From Chloroflexota bacterium (GTDB taxonomy: Bacteria; Chloroflexota; Limnocylindria; QHBO01), in NCBI GenBank assembly GCA_024636135.1, contig JAGXHP010000155.1:1-7240 (forward strand): 7,240 nt of DNA, read 5' to 3'. The notes under the pieces were generated by a model. That model saw nothing but the letters and a program-made list of their open reading frames with translations, was not told the origin of the DNA and made no database searches. This document shows positions 1 to 5,703 of the stretch, piece by piece. The position numbers were made by a program, and so were the translations under genes. Positions within the stretch are counted from its first letter, which is position 1. Each line of letters starts with the position of its first letter.

Positions 1-1
1 G

Positions 2-994
2 ACCCGGATCATCCGGCTGGCCTACCACGAACACCCCTCCTACGTGCCACTCCTGCGGCGCAGCTACGAGCTGTGGCACGACCTGGAGGAGCGCGCCGCG
101 GAGCCGCTGCTCATCAAGACCGGCAGCGTCGAGGGCGGTCCCGAGGACGGCCCGATGTTCCGTGGAGCACTCGAGGCCGCCGAGCTCCACGACATCCCGC
201 ACGAGGTCCTTGACGGCCGCGAGCTTCGCCGGCGCTACCCCGCCTACGTCGGCTTCGACGATGCGACCCGCGTGGTCTATCAGGCCGACGGCGGCTTCCT
301 CATGGCCGAACGGACGATCCTGGCCCACGTCCGCGGCGCCATGGCGAACGGCGCCGACCTCCGCTTCCGCGATCCGGTCCGCGCCTGGGAGGCCACCCCG
401 GATGGCGGCGTGCGCGTGACAACCGACTCCGGAACGCACGACGCCGATCGGCTGGTGATCACCGCCGGTCCGTGGGCACGTCGCCTGGTCCCACGCCTGG
501 AACGCCTGGCCGTACCCGAACGCCAGGTCGTCGGCTGGCTCCAGCCGACACGGCCGGAGCTCTTCACCCCGGAGCGGTTCCCGGTCTTCATCATGGACGT
601 GGAGGACGGCAGCTACTACGGCTTCCCGGTCCATGACGTGCCCGGCTTCAAGTTCGCCCGCTACCACCACCGCACCGAGCCGATCGATCCCGATGACCCC
701 GATCGCGCCGCGAACGCCGACGACGAGGTGCTGCTCCGTGACTTCGCCACCCGCTACTTTCCCGATGGCGCCGGCCCGACCCTGATGCTCAAGGCCTGCA
801 TCTTCACGAACTCACCCGATGAGCATTTCATCGTCGACCGGCTCCCGGAGTCCCCGCAGGTCAGCATCGCGGCCGGATTCAGCGGCCACGGCTACAAGTT
901 CTGCAGCGTGATCGGCGAGATCATGGCGGACCTCAGCGTCACCGGATCGACCCGCCACGACATCGGCCTCTTCCGGCTCGACCGGTTCGACTGA
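2..994 (+). CDS. FAD-dependent amine oxidase, MSOX/MTOX family (5'-truncated)
   Basis: Enzymes of this family oxidise N-methyl amino acids such as sarcosine or N-methyltryptophan to the free amino acid, formaldehyde and hydrogen peroxide, using covalently bound FAD. The frame is open from base 2 to the TGA at 992-994, giving 330 visible residues. The first residues (TRIIRLAYHEHPSYVPLLRR) resemble the family downstream of its N-terminal FAD-binding Rossmann motif, so the start and the GxGxxG lie outside the window. The GTG at base 44 is internal. The Cys codon at 797-799, in the context KACIFTNSPDEHF, corresponds to the cysteine that binds FAD covalently. Lys at 650-652 (GFKFARYHH) sits where the family has its oxygen-activating lysine. 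The end GFSGHGYKFC matches the C-terminal FAD-binding loop. Substrate choice (sarcosine, N-methyltryptophan or another secondary amine) cannot be read here. Family assignment is firm; exact substrate is unknown. Confidence 0.9.
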   Translation, partial: TRIIRLAYHEHPSYVPLLRRSYELWHDLEERAAEPLLIKTGSVEGGPEDGPMFRGALEAAELHDIPHEVLDGRELRRRYPAYVGFDDATRVVYQADGGFLMAERTILAHVRGAMANGADLRFRDPVRAWEATPDGGVRVTTDSGTHDADRLVITAGPWARRLVPRLERLAVPERQVVGWLQPTRPELFTPERFPVFIMDVEDGSYYGFPVHDVPGFKFARYHHRTEPIDPDDPDRAANADDEVLLRDFATRYFPDGAGPTLMLKACIFTNSPDEHFIVDRLPESPQVSIAAGFSGHGYKFCSVIGEIMADLSVTGSTRHDIGLFRLDRFD

Positions 995-1038
995 GGCGAG
1001 ATCGTGGGTCGCGTCCCGGCGCCGGCCAATGGTCCTGT

Positions 1039-1067
1039 TTGACAGGATCGGCCCTCCAACGGACACT
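1039..1067 (+). promoter_or_regulatory. candidate sigma-70-type promoter of the helicase gene
   Basis: A perfect -35 hexamer TTGACA (1039-1044) is followed after 17 bases by GACACT (1062-1067), which matches TATAAT at three positions, including the second A and last T. Transcription would begin near 1074 and give a leader of about 200 bases before the helicase ATG at 1276. The -35 lies inside the inverted repeat TCCTGT-TTG-ACAGGA (1033-1047), which could be an operator. The weak -10 makes this a candidate only. Confidence 0.35.
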
Positions 1068-1159
1068 GGCGGAGCCGCAGCACACCTGTCTCGGGGCTTT
1101 GCATGCCCAGGCACGGGAGCGCGGACCGAATTGAATTCGACTCTTCGCGGCCGATCAAC

Positions 1160-1205
1160 GCCCGGCTCGACTGACTCTCCGGTCAGCGTCAAGGTTTCGC
1201 CGGGC
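1160..1205 (+). promoter_or_regulatory. nested stem-loop in the helicase leader
   Basis: GCCCGGC (1160-1166) is perfectly complementary to GCCGGGC (1199-1205). Inside it, CTGAC (1171-1175) pairs with GTCAG (1182-1186) around a 6-base loop. The element lies in the gene-free gap 995-1275, downstream of the promoter candidate and 70 bases before the helicase start. No T-run follows, so it does not look like an ordinary intrinsic terminator. I infer a leader structure; terminator or attenuator roles for the upstream gene are possible. The rest of the gap holds no supported gene. Confidence 0.4.
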
Positions 1206-1239
1206 TGCCGCACCCTTCGTACTCACTGCGCCTGACCGG

Positions 1240-1255
1240 GCCCGCTGCGGCGGGC
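1240..1255 (+). promoter_or_regulatory. GC-rich hairpin next to the helicase ribosome binding site
   Basis: GCCCGC (1240-1245), loop TGCG, GCGGGC (1250-1255) make a perfect 6-bp stem. It ends 11 bases before the Shine-Dalgarno sequence AGGAGA (1267-1272) of the helicase, which is 3 bases from the ATG at 1276. A stable stem so close to the ribosome site could affect translation and is a natural substrate for an RNA helicase. That role is inferred, not shown. Confidence 0.4.
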
Positions 1256-1275
1256 GCGTGGACGTCAGGAGATCC

Positions 1276-2589
1276 ATGACCTTTTCCGAGCTCGGGCTGC
1301 GCCCCGAACTGCTGCGTGCCATTGCCGATGCCGGCTACGACACGCCCACCCCGGTCCAGTCCGAGGCGATTCCGATCGTCCTCGCCGGCCGCGACCTCAT
1401 GGCCGGCGCCCAGACCGGCACCGGCAAGACAGCCGCCTTCGTGCTGCCGATCCTTCAGCGCCTCCACGCCTCGCCCGTGGAGTTGGACCGACGCGCCGTG
1501 CGCGCCCTCGTCCTGGTTCCGACGCGCGAGCTGGCCATCCAGGTCGAGGAGAGCGTCCAGACCTACGGCAAGCACGCTCCGCTGCGCTCCGTCGCCGTGT
1601 ACGGCGGCGCCAGCCTGCCCGATCAGCTTCGCGAGCTCGAGGCGGGCGCCGAGATCGTGGTCGCCACCCCCGGCCGGCTCCTCGACCTCGTGTGGCGAGG
1701 ATCGATCGACTTCGGTGCCATCGAGTTCCTCGTCCTCGACGAGGCCGATCGGATGCTCGACATGGGCTTCATCGACGACATCAGCACGATCATCGGCCTG
1801 CTGCCGCCCGAGCGACAGAGCCTGCTCTTCTCGGCGACCTTTCCCGAGGCCATCCGACGACTCACGAAGAAGCTGCTGAACGACCCCGCCACGGTCCAGG
1901 CGACCCCGCCGAACTCGACGACCACCCTGGTCGAGCACGTCGTCCTGCGGGTCGAGGACTCCCGCAAGCGGGAGACACTGAGCCACCTGATCGCGAACGG
2001 CCACGTGACCTCGGCGCTCGTCTTCGTGCGGACCAAGCATGGAGCCGATCGGCTGACGAACCAGCTCGCGCGTGACGGCGTTCGCGTTGCCGCAATTCAC
2101 GGCGACCGGGCCCAGTCCCAGCGCATCGCCGCGCTCGAGGACTTCAAGGCCGGGCGCGTCCACGTGCTGGTCGCCACCGAGGTGGCGGCGCGTGGGATCG
2201 ACATCGACGCCCTGCCCTACGTCGTGAACTACGACCTGCCGCGATCGGCCGAGGATTACGTCCACCGCATCGGGCGGACCGGGCGTGCCGGCGTGGATGG
2301 CGTGGCCATCTCGCTGGTGTCGGAGCTCGAGCTCCCCTACCTCCGCGACATCGAGCGGCTCATGGGCCGAGCGATCCCGGTCGAGACCGTGCCCGGCGTC
2401 GTGCGCCATGCCGGCCCGCGCGACGAGCGTCCGGCCACCCGGAGCCCGCGCCCCGGCAGCCGCGACGCATCCCGGTCCGGCGGATTCCGCGCCCGTTCGT
2501 CGGGGTCACGACAGCCAAGCCGATCACCATCCGGCGTCCGTCGTGGCTCGTGGACGCCGCTGCCCGGGGAACGGGCCGCCAACGGCTAA
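1276..2589 (+). CDS. rhlE: DEAD-box ATP-dependent RNA helicase, RhlE type
   Basis: This enzyme unwinds short RNA duplexes using ATP; relatives act in ribosome assembly, RNA decay and cold growth. It has 437 residues, close to the usual RhlE length. Visible motifs in order: Q motif (F3, then PTPVQ at 24-28), Walker A AQTGTGKT (45-52), PTREL (82-86), GG (110-111), TPGR (131-134), DEAD (155-158), SAT (186-188), ARGID (305-309) and HRIGRTGR (330-337). Both RecA-like domains are complete and no key residue is missing. Residues from about 375 to the end form a basic Arg/Ser/Pro/Gly-rich tail, as expected for an RNA-binding extension. I chose the ATG at 1276 because AGGAGA (1267-1272) precedes it and the protein then begins MTFSELGL, the normal RhlE start; an in-frame GTG at 1258 lacks this support. 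It may be controlled through its structured leader. RhlE is the best subfamily match, but other DEAD-box types are not wholly excluded. Confidence 0.95.
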   Translation: MTFSELGLRPELLRAIADAGYDTPTPVQSEAIPIVLAGRDLMAGAQTGTGKTAAFVLPILQRLHASPVELDRRAVRALVLVPTRELAIQVEESVQTYGKHAPLRSVAVYGGASLPDQLRELEAGAEIVVATPGRLLDLVWRGSIDFGAIEFLVLDEADRMLDMGFIDDISTIIGLLPPERQSLLFSATFPEAIRRLTKKLLNDPATVQATPPNSTTTLVEHVVLRVEDSRKRETLSHLIANGHVTSALVFVRTKHGADRLTNQLARDGVRVAAIHGDRAQSQRIAALEDFKAGRVHVLVATEVAARGIDIDALPYVVNYDLPRSAEDYVHRIGRTGRAGVDGVAISLVSELELPYLRDIERLMGRAIPVETVPGVVRHAGPRDERPATRSPRPGSRDASRSGGFRARSSGSRQPSRSPSGVRRGSWTPLPGERAANG

Positions 2590-2990
2590 CCCGGGTCGCT
2601 CGCCTTTCCCCGGTGCAGGTGCTCGCGCAGGCCGTCGGTGCGTGCCTCATCGGCCCGGCGCACCAGGCCGATGAGGATGTACGCGTAGACGGCAAGCAGC
2701 ACGATACCGACCGGCTGGAGCGTCGCGATGAGCACCACTCCGGCCGCCATTCCCGCGATCGCCACGACATGCGCAACCGGCTTGGTGAGTGACGTCTCGC
2801 TCAGCGCGGCCCACAGGTGGATGGCCGCTGCGACGACGAGACCCCCGACCCACGGCGCCACGTCGCCGAGGGACACCAGGGACACGCGTCGGCCGTCCAT
2901 CGGCGGATTGAGCCCGAGGATGGTCCCGGCGGCGTACACCAGCATCGCGATGCCCATGAGCGCCATCGCGGTCGTCCGACCCTCGGTCAT
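2586..2990 (-). CDS. small four-helix membrane protein of unknown function
   Basis: I do not recognise a family. The 134-residue protein has four hydrophobic segments, at about residues 7-26, 43-63, 71-91 and 92-111. Short loops separate them, and a charged, probably cytoplasmic tail begins RRADEARTDGLREHLHRG. This is a typical small integral membrane protein with no visible catalytic or metal-binding motif. The ATG at 2990 is preceded by a strong GGGAGGG Shine-Dalgarno sequence 6 bases away. A longer reading from a TTG at 3053 would start inside the probable promoter and adds an arginine-rich stretch out of character, so I reject it. The gene converges on the helicase: its TAG (2588-2586) overlaps the helicase TAA (2587-2589). 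It diverges from the Nudix gene with a 107-base control region between them. Coding status is well supported by the start signal and membrane pattern; function is unknown. Confidence 0.75.
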   Translation of the reverse strand: MTEGRTTAMALMGIAMLVYAAGTILGLNPPMDGRRVSLVSLGDVAPWVGGLVVAAAIHLWAALSETSLTKPVAHVVAIAGMAAGVVLIATLQPVGIVLLAVYAYILIGLVRRADEARTDGLREHLHRGKASDPG

Positions 2991-3023
2991 GTTCGATCCC
3001 TCCCTCATCACCCGGTCGCGCCG

Positions 3024-3053
3024 ATGCTGCGCCACCACTCCGTCGCGGGTCAA
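3024..3053 (-). promoter_or_regulatory. candidate promoter of the four-helix membrane protein gene
   Basis: Read on the minus strand, TTGACC (3053-3048, five of six consensus bases) is followed after 18 bases by CAGCAT (3029-3024), three of six. Transcription would start near 3017, leaving a short leader that holds the GGGAGGG ribosome site. The -10 is weak, so this is a moderate candidate. Confidence 0.35.
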
Positions 3054-3056
3054 GGC

Positions 3057-3071
3057 ACCACGCCCCGTGGT
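3057..3071. promoter_or_regulatory. inverted repeat in the divergent control region, possible operator
   Basis: ACCACG-CCC-CGTGGT is a perfect 6-bp inverted repeat with a 3-base centre. It lies between two divergent starts, just upstream of the minus-strand -35 candidate and about where the -35 of the Nudix promoter would be. It is well placed for a dimeric regulator to act on both genes. No binding family can be named. Confidence 0.35.
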
Positions 3072-3085
3072 CCCCGGCTCGATGC

Positions 3086-3091
3086 GACAAT
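3086..3091 (+). promoter_or_regulatory. candidate -10 box for a leaderless Nudix transcript
   Basis: GACAAT matches TATAAT in four of six positions and ends 6 bases before the GTG start at 3098. No Shine-Dalgarno sequence is visible before this GTG. That spacing is what a leaderless mRNA, with transcription beginning at the start codon, would show. No good -35 lies 17 bases upstream, so the call is tentative. Confidence 0.3.
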
Positions 3092-3097
3092 CGCCGC

Positions 3098-3604
3098 GTG
3101 AGCAACGCCCTTCCGCGAACCGTTTCCGCGCTCATCCGCGATGGTGCACGGATGCTCCTGGTCCAGGAGCAGGGCATCGACAACCGCGAGCCGACCTGGA
3201 TGCTTCCCGGCGGCCGTGTCGCATACGGTGAGAGCCCCGAAGTGGCGGTGAGCCGCGAGATCCTCGAGGAGACCGGCCTGACGCTCACCGGAACCCCGAA
3301 CCTGGCGTTCAGCGTCGAGATCGATTCGCAGCTGGACGACCTGGTCGGCCGATGGCGGGCACTGACCTACGCGTGCGAGGCTGACGGAGCGATCGAGCCC
3401 GCCGATCCCGAGGGCCTGATCCGGACCGCCGAATGGGTCGAGGTTGACGAGGCCCTCGACCGCCTGGCCTCCGTCGAATGGTACGACGCCGAGCCGCTGC
3501 GATCCTTCCTCGATGGCAGCGCCCCCGATGGAACCGAGTGGCGCTATCGCCTGACCGGTCGACGGGGCGCCGCGCTGCGCACGGTCGCCGAGCGGACCTC
3601 GTAG
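3098..3604 (+). CDS. Nudix hydrolase
   Basis: Nudix enzymes cleave nucleoside diphosphates linked to another group, typically removing damaged nucleotides or clearing sugar- or cofactor-nucleotides, with Mg2+ or Mn2+ in the cytoplasm. The 168-residue protein has a perfect Nudix box at residues 39-61: G39, E45, R53-E54-I55, E57-E58, G60-L61, matching GX5EX7REUXEEXGU. The paired glutamates bind the metal. A strand-forming region precedes it (VSALIRDGARMLLVQEQG), and TWMLPGGRVAYGE is the usual lead-in. The substrate cannot be predicted from the box. The start is GTG with no clear ribosome site; a -10-like GACAAT lies 6 bases upstream, which suggests a leaderless mRNA. The transporter gene follows after only 3 bases, so the two are probably co-transcribed. 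The residues after about 140 (ending RGAALRTVAERTS) form a short basic extension of unknown role. Confidence 0.92.
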   Translation: MSNALPRTVSALIRDGARMLLVQEQGIDNREPTWMLPGGRVAYGESPEVAVSREILEETGLTLTGTPNLAFSVEIDSQLDDLVGRWRALTYACEADGAIEPADPEGLIRTAEWVEVDEALDRLASVEWYDAEPLRSFLDGSAPDGTEWRYRLTGRRGAALRTVAERTS

Positions 3605-3607
3605 GGC

Positions 3608-4456
3608 GTGCTGACTGTCGTCCTCGCGCTGGGTTCGGCGCTCATGTACGGGCTGTCCGACTTCATCGGCGGATTCCTGTCACGGCGGACATCGGTCTGG
3701 TCGGTGGCGATCGTCACGCAGGTGGCGGCCACGATCGCGGTCGGAGCGGCCACGGTCGTGGTGGGCGGCGACCCGACCGCCGGCGACCTGTCATGGGGCC
3801 TGTTTGCCGGCCTCGGCACCGGAACCGGGACGGCATTCCTGTACCGGGGACTGGCCGCCGGACGCATGGGCGTCGTCGCGCCACTCTCGGCGGTGGGAGC
3901 GGCCCTCCTGCCGGTGACCGTGGGAGTGATCACCGGGGAGCGCCCGGCGCTCATCGTCTGGGCCGGCATTGCGCTCGCGTTCCCCGCGATCTGGCTGATC
4001 GCCCGGTCGACGGACCACACTGAGGCGGCACTCGGGGCGGGCGGACTGAACGCGGGCGTCATCGATGGCCTACTGGCCGGGCTCGGGTTCGGGCTCATGT
4101 TCGCGGCGCTGGGCCAGGTGCCCGACGGCGCGGGCTTCGCTCCCCTGGTCGCCGCCGAGGCGGTCTCGATCCCGGTCATCATCGGCCTGGCCATGGCCAT
4201 GCGACAGGCGTGGGTGCCGCGCGAGCTGGCGAGCCTGGGCGGCGTGGTGGTCGGGTCCCTGGCGGCCGCGGCGGCCGTGCTGTTCCTGCTCGCAACGCAG
4301 GCCGGCCTGCTCACGGTCGCCTCGGTCCTGTCGTCGCTGTACCCCGCGTTCACGGTGCTCCTGGCGGCGGTCGTCCTGCGCGAGCGGATCCACGGCGCGC
4401 AGGGCATCGGGCTGATGCTGGCGGTTGCGGCCGTGGCCATGGTGGCGGCCGGGTGA
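3608..4456 (+). CDS. EamA/DMT-superfamily transporter
   Basis: Members of this superfamily are inner-membrane permeases, often exporters of amino acids or other metabolites. The 282-residue protein has about ten hydrophobic segments (near residues 1-20, 32-52, 61-80, 87-108, 114-133, 150-170, 178-198, 208-228, 235-254 and 264-281). They form two five-helix halves, as expected from the internal EamA duplication. The ends of the two halves are recognisable: VAPLSAVGAALLPVTVGVITGE in part at 90-111, and SSLYPAFTVLLAAVVLRERI at 242-261, the typical EamA C-terminal signature. Length is normal and no frame break is seen. The GTG at 3608 is 3 bases after the Nudix stop and has only a weak ribosome site (TAGGG), so translation is probably coupled to the Nudix gene. 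The substrate is unknown; the neighbour gives no firm hint. Confidence 0.9.
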   Translation: MLTVVLALGSALMYGLSDFIGGFLSRRTSVWSVAIVTQVAATIAVGAATVVVGGDPTAGDLSWGLFAGLGTGTGTAFLYRGLAAGRMGVVAPLSAVGAALLPVTVGVITGERPALIVWAGIALAFPAIWLIARSTDHTEAALGAGGLNAGVIDGLLAGLGFGLMFAALGQVPDGAGFAPLVAAEAVSIPVIIGLAMAMRQAWVPRELASLGGVVVGSLAAAAAVLFLLATQAGLLTVASVLSSLYPAFTVLLAAVVLRERIHGAQGIGLMLAVAAVAMVAAG

Positions 4457-4642
4457 TGCCGACGGCGCTCCGTGCGGTGAAGGTCGGCGAACGGATTCCC
4501 ATAGTCGCGCCGCCGCTCTCGTCCAGTTGCCCTGCGCCTCAGCGATTACCAGGCCGACTGGACGACGACGTGCGAGCAAGCCTTGTACGGACGGACTATC
4601 GGGCCATGGACCCTGTCTCTCGCGACTGCGATCGTGGAGCGC

Positions 4643-4825
4643 ATGGGTATCGATCAGCACACCCTTGCGCAGGCCATCGCGCTCATCGCGCTCATCGCCG
4701 GCACGATCGAGTACATCGAGATGATCGGGCGCCGCGCCGCGCGCAGGGACTCAGAGGCCGAACTTCGCAGCGACGAGGACACGGCCCTGCGCGGACTTGT
4801 GCGCGTCTTCCTGAGCGGCAAGTAG
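4643..4825 (+). CDS. small single-pass membrane protein, hypothetical
   Basis: This reading frame encodes 60 residues. A hydrophobic segment at about residues 7-25 (LAQAIALIALIAGTIEYIE region) is followed by a charged tail rich in Arg, Glu and Asp. Third codon positions are strongly G or C, as in the neighbours, which supports real coding. GGAG (4636-4639) lies 3 bases before the ATG, close but usable; the frame can be extended to a TTG at 4583, which has no ribosome site. The 4457-4642 gap before it holds only a weak inverted repeat, GCCGAC (4458-4463) with GTCGGC (4483-4488), and no clear promoter. I recognise no family. Single-helix proteins of this size are hard to separate from chance frames, so the call is moderate. 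Confidence 0.5.
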   Translation: MGIDQHTLAQAIALIALIAGTIEYIEMIGRRAARRDSEAELRSDEDTALRGLVRVFLSGK

Positions 4826-4997
4826 TCACGTCCTCGCACACCGGGGTCGATGGGAGGCCCTGGGGCGCGACGGGCCGGCCAGCGACGTAGGCTGCGTGCG
4901 CGAAGCCGACGAGGCTGACACCTAGCAAGCGCCTAGTTCGACGGTAGAAGCCGAGGCGGCATGAGACGGCGCAACGCGGCCGGTCTGAGCGTGGGAG

Positions 4998-5074
4998 TGG
5001 GGTGGCCTACGGGGCTCGAACCCGCAACCTTCGGAGCCACAATCCGATGCTCTACCGATTGAGCTAAGGCCACC
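4998..5074 (-). tRNA. tRNA-His (anticodon GTG)
   Basis: The minus strand folds into a complete cloverleaf. The acceptor stem is GTGGCCT with AGGCCAC, the D stem GCTC with GAGC, the anticodon stem TCGGA with TCCGA around loop TTGTGGC (anticodon at 5040-5038), and the T arm GCGGG-TTCGAGC-CCCGT. The body from base 1 to base 73 is 5073-5001, exactly 73 bases. The base before it is G (5074) and base 73 is C, giving the extra G-1:C73 pair specific to tRNA-His. CCA is encoded at 5000-4998. This agreement of anticodon and acceptor identity makes the call firm. No T-rich terminator is obvious downstream. The 4826-4997 stretch holds nothing I can support apart from small chance inverted repeats. Confidence 0.97.
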
Positions 5075-5186
5075 ACGAAGGCCGCGCGTGGTCACAGCGC
5101 GGCGGCCTGCATGTTCGCCGAAACCGACCCCCGGCGCAACCGACGCTGAGGGTCGCTGCGAGCCCGGGGATCGGCCTCGGTTGTGC

Positions 5187-5453
5187 CTAGCGGTCGCCGC
5201 CCCGCATCGCCCGCAGCACGAACAGCACGAGGATCGAGCCGATGGTGGCCAGCACCAGGGCGCCCAGCCAGCCGGACGCCTCGTTCTGGTTGAGCACGTT
5301 GACCCACAGGAAGCCGCCGATGAGGCCGCCGATGACACCGACGATCATCGTGCCGATGCAGCCCATCCGCTCCCGGCCGGGAACGAAGAAGCCGGCAAGT
5401 GCGCCGGCAACCAGGCCGATGATGATCCAGCCAAAGATCCCGAGATCAGGCAT
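5187..5453 (-). CDS. GlsB/YeaQ/YmgE-family small membrane protein
   Basis: This is an 88-residue integral membrane protein of the transglycosylase-associated (GlsB/YeaQ/YmgE) family. Family members are often induced by general or envelope stress; their biochemical role is not established. Three hydrophobic, glycine-rich helices are visible at about residues 5-24, 31-52 and 61-81. The family signature begins with IIGLVAGALAGFFVPGRE, followed by GCIGTMIVGVIGGLIGG. Length is typical. The ATG at 5453 is preceded by a very good AAGGAG (5466-5461) 7 bases away. The upstream region (5454-5709) carries a promoter candidate and four palindromic sites, so regulation by a palindrome-binding repressor or activator is plausible. 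The tRNA-His gene lies 112 bases downstream on the same strand and may receive read-through, though a separate weak promoter cannot be excluded. Confidence 0.92.
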   Translation of the reverse strand: MPDLGIFGWIIIGLVAGALAGFFVPGRERMGCIGTMIVGVIGGLIGGFLWVNVLNQNEASGWLGALVLATIGSILVLFVLRAMRGGDR

Positions 5454-5500
5454 GTTTTCACTCCTTCAAAGTCGTCATCTGCGATAACGCTGCGCCGACC

Positions 5501-5530
5501 ATTGCACGCCGTGTGCCGATGAATCGTCGA
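5501..5530 (-). promoter_or_regulatory. candidate promoter of the GlsB-like gene
   Basis: On the minus strand, TCGACG (5530-5525, four of six -35 bases) and TGCAAT (5506-5501, four of six -10 bases) are 18 bases apart. Transcription would start near 5494, about 40 bases before the ATG and upstream of AAGGAG. The leftmost palindrome (5516-5527) lies almost wholly in the spacer between the two boxes, the usual place for a repressor site. Confidence 0.35.
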
Positions 5531-5689
5531 AATTGCGCCGAATCCGTCATTCGGGCGCCATTCGACCGACATATCGGCTGGCATGCAGCCGAGAGGGGCC
5601 CGTGGTCACCGTCAGGCCACGGACCAGCCGATGTATCGGTGGGTCGCCGCCTGAACACGCGTTGGGGCGGCAATACGCCGATACATCGG
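5516..5689. repeat. four 12-bp palindromes in two related 62-bp hairpin units
   Basis: The copies are CCGATGAATCGT (5516-5527), CCGACATATCGG (5566-5577), CCGATGTATCGG (5628-5639) and CCGATACATCGG (5678-5689). The shared form is close to CCGATNNATCGG, each nearly its own reverse complement. Centres are 50, 62 and 50 bases apart. Copies 3 and 4 are exact reverse complements, and GCCGCC (5646-5651) pairs with GGCGGC (5666-5671) on the same axis, so 5628-5689 can fold into one long hairpin. Unit 5516-5577 has the same length and plan, with an inner stem built on CCGAAT (5538-5543) and ATTCGG (5549-5554). By eye the two units match at about 38 of 62 positions without gaps. They are either a duplicated palindromic element or an operator array. 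The rest of the 5454-5709 gap holds no supported gene. Confidence 0.7.
5600..5622. repeat. inverted repeat in the spacer between the two hairpin units
   Basis: CCGTGG (5600-5605) is complementary to CCACGG (5617-5622) around an 11-base loop. It lies in the 50-base spacer between the two units and has a sequence unlike their palindromes. Role unknown. Confidence 0.35.
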
Positions 5690-5703
5690 CGAGGCCGACC
5701 CCA

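Noticed and set aside
1258..1275. GTG start giving the helicase six more residues
   Set aside because: The ribosome site AGGAGA serves the ATG at 1276, and known RhlE proteins begin at the equivalent of that methionine.
1189..2409. A 406-codon minus-strand frame opposite the helicase
   Set aside because: The helicase has every family motif. The antisense product is a low-information His/Asp/Gly/Arg-rich sequence without a plausible start signal.
3544..4440. A 298-codon minus-strand frame opposite the transporter
   Set aside because: It mirrors the EamA gene in an antisense frame and is rich in Ala, Thr, Pro and Arg, with no domain.
4210..4890. A 226-codon plus-strand frame over the transporter end and the small membrane protein
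   Set aside because: It overlaps the supported transporter in another frame and has an Arg/Gly/His-rich, non-globular composition.
4921..4936. Repeated CCTAG beside the tRNA gene, considered as an attachment-site trace
   Set aside because: The two 5-base copies are too short, no copy of the tRNA 3' end is seen elsewhere in the window, and there is no integrase gene.
5125..5155. CGACCC/GGGTCG inverted repeat between the GlsB-like and tRNA genes, considered as a terminator
   Set aside because: The 19-base loop and lack of a T-run make it weak, and 6-bp matches of G and C are common by chance in this composition.
4922..5338. A 138-codon minus-strand frame spanning the tRNA gene
   Set aside because: It contains the peptide SSIGRASDCGSEGCGFEPRR, a well-known artefact of translating a tRNA gene, and it overlaps the GlsB-like gene in another frame.
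5516..5689. CRISPR array
   Set aside because: The repeats are only 12 bases, palindromic and diverged, the spacing differs (50, 62, 50), and no cas gene is nearby.
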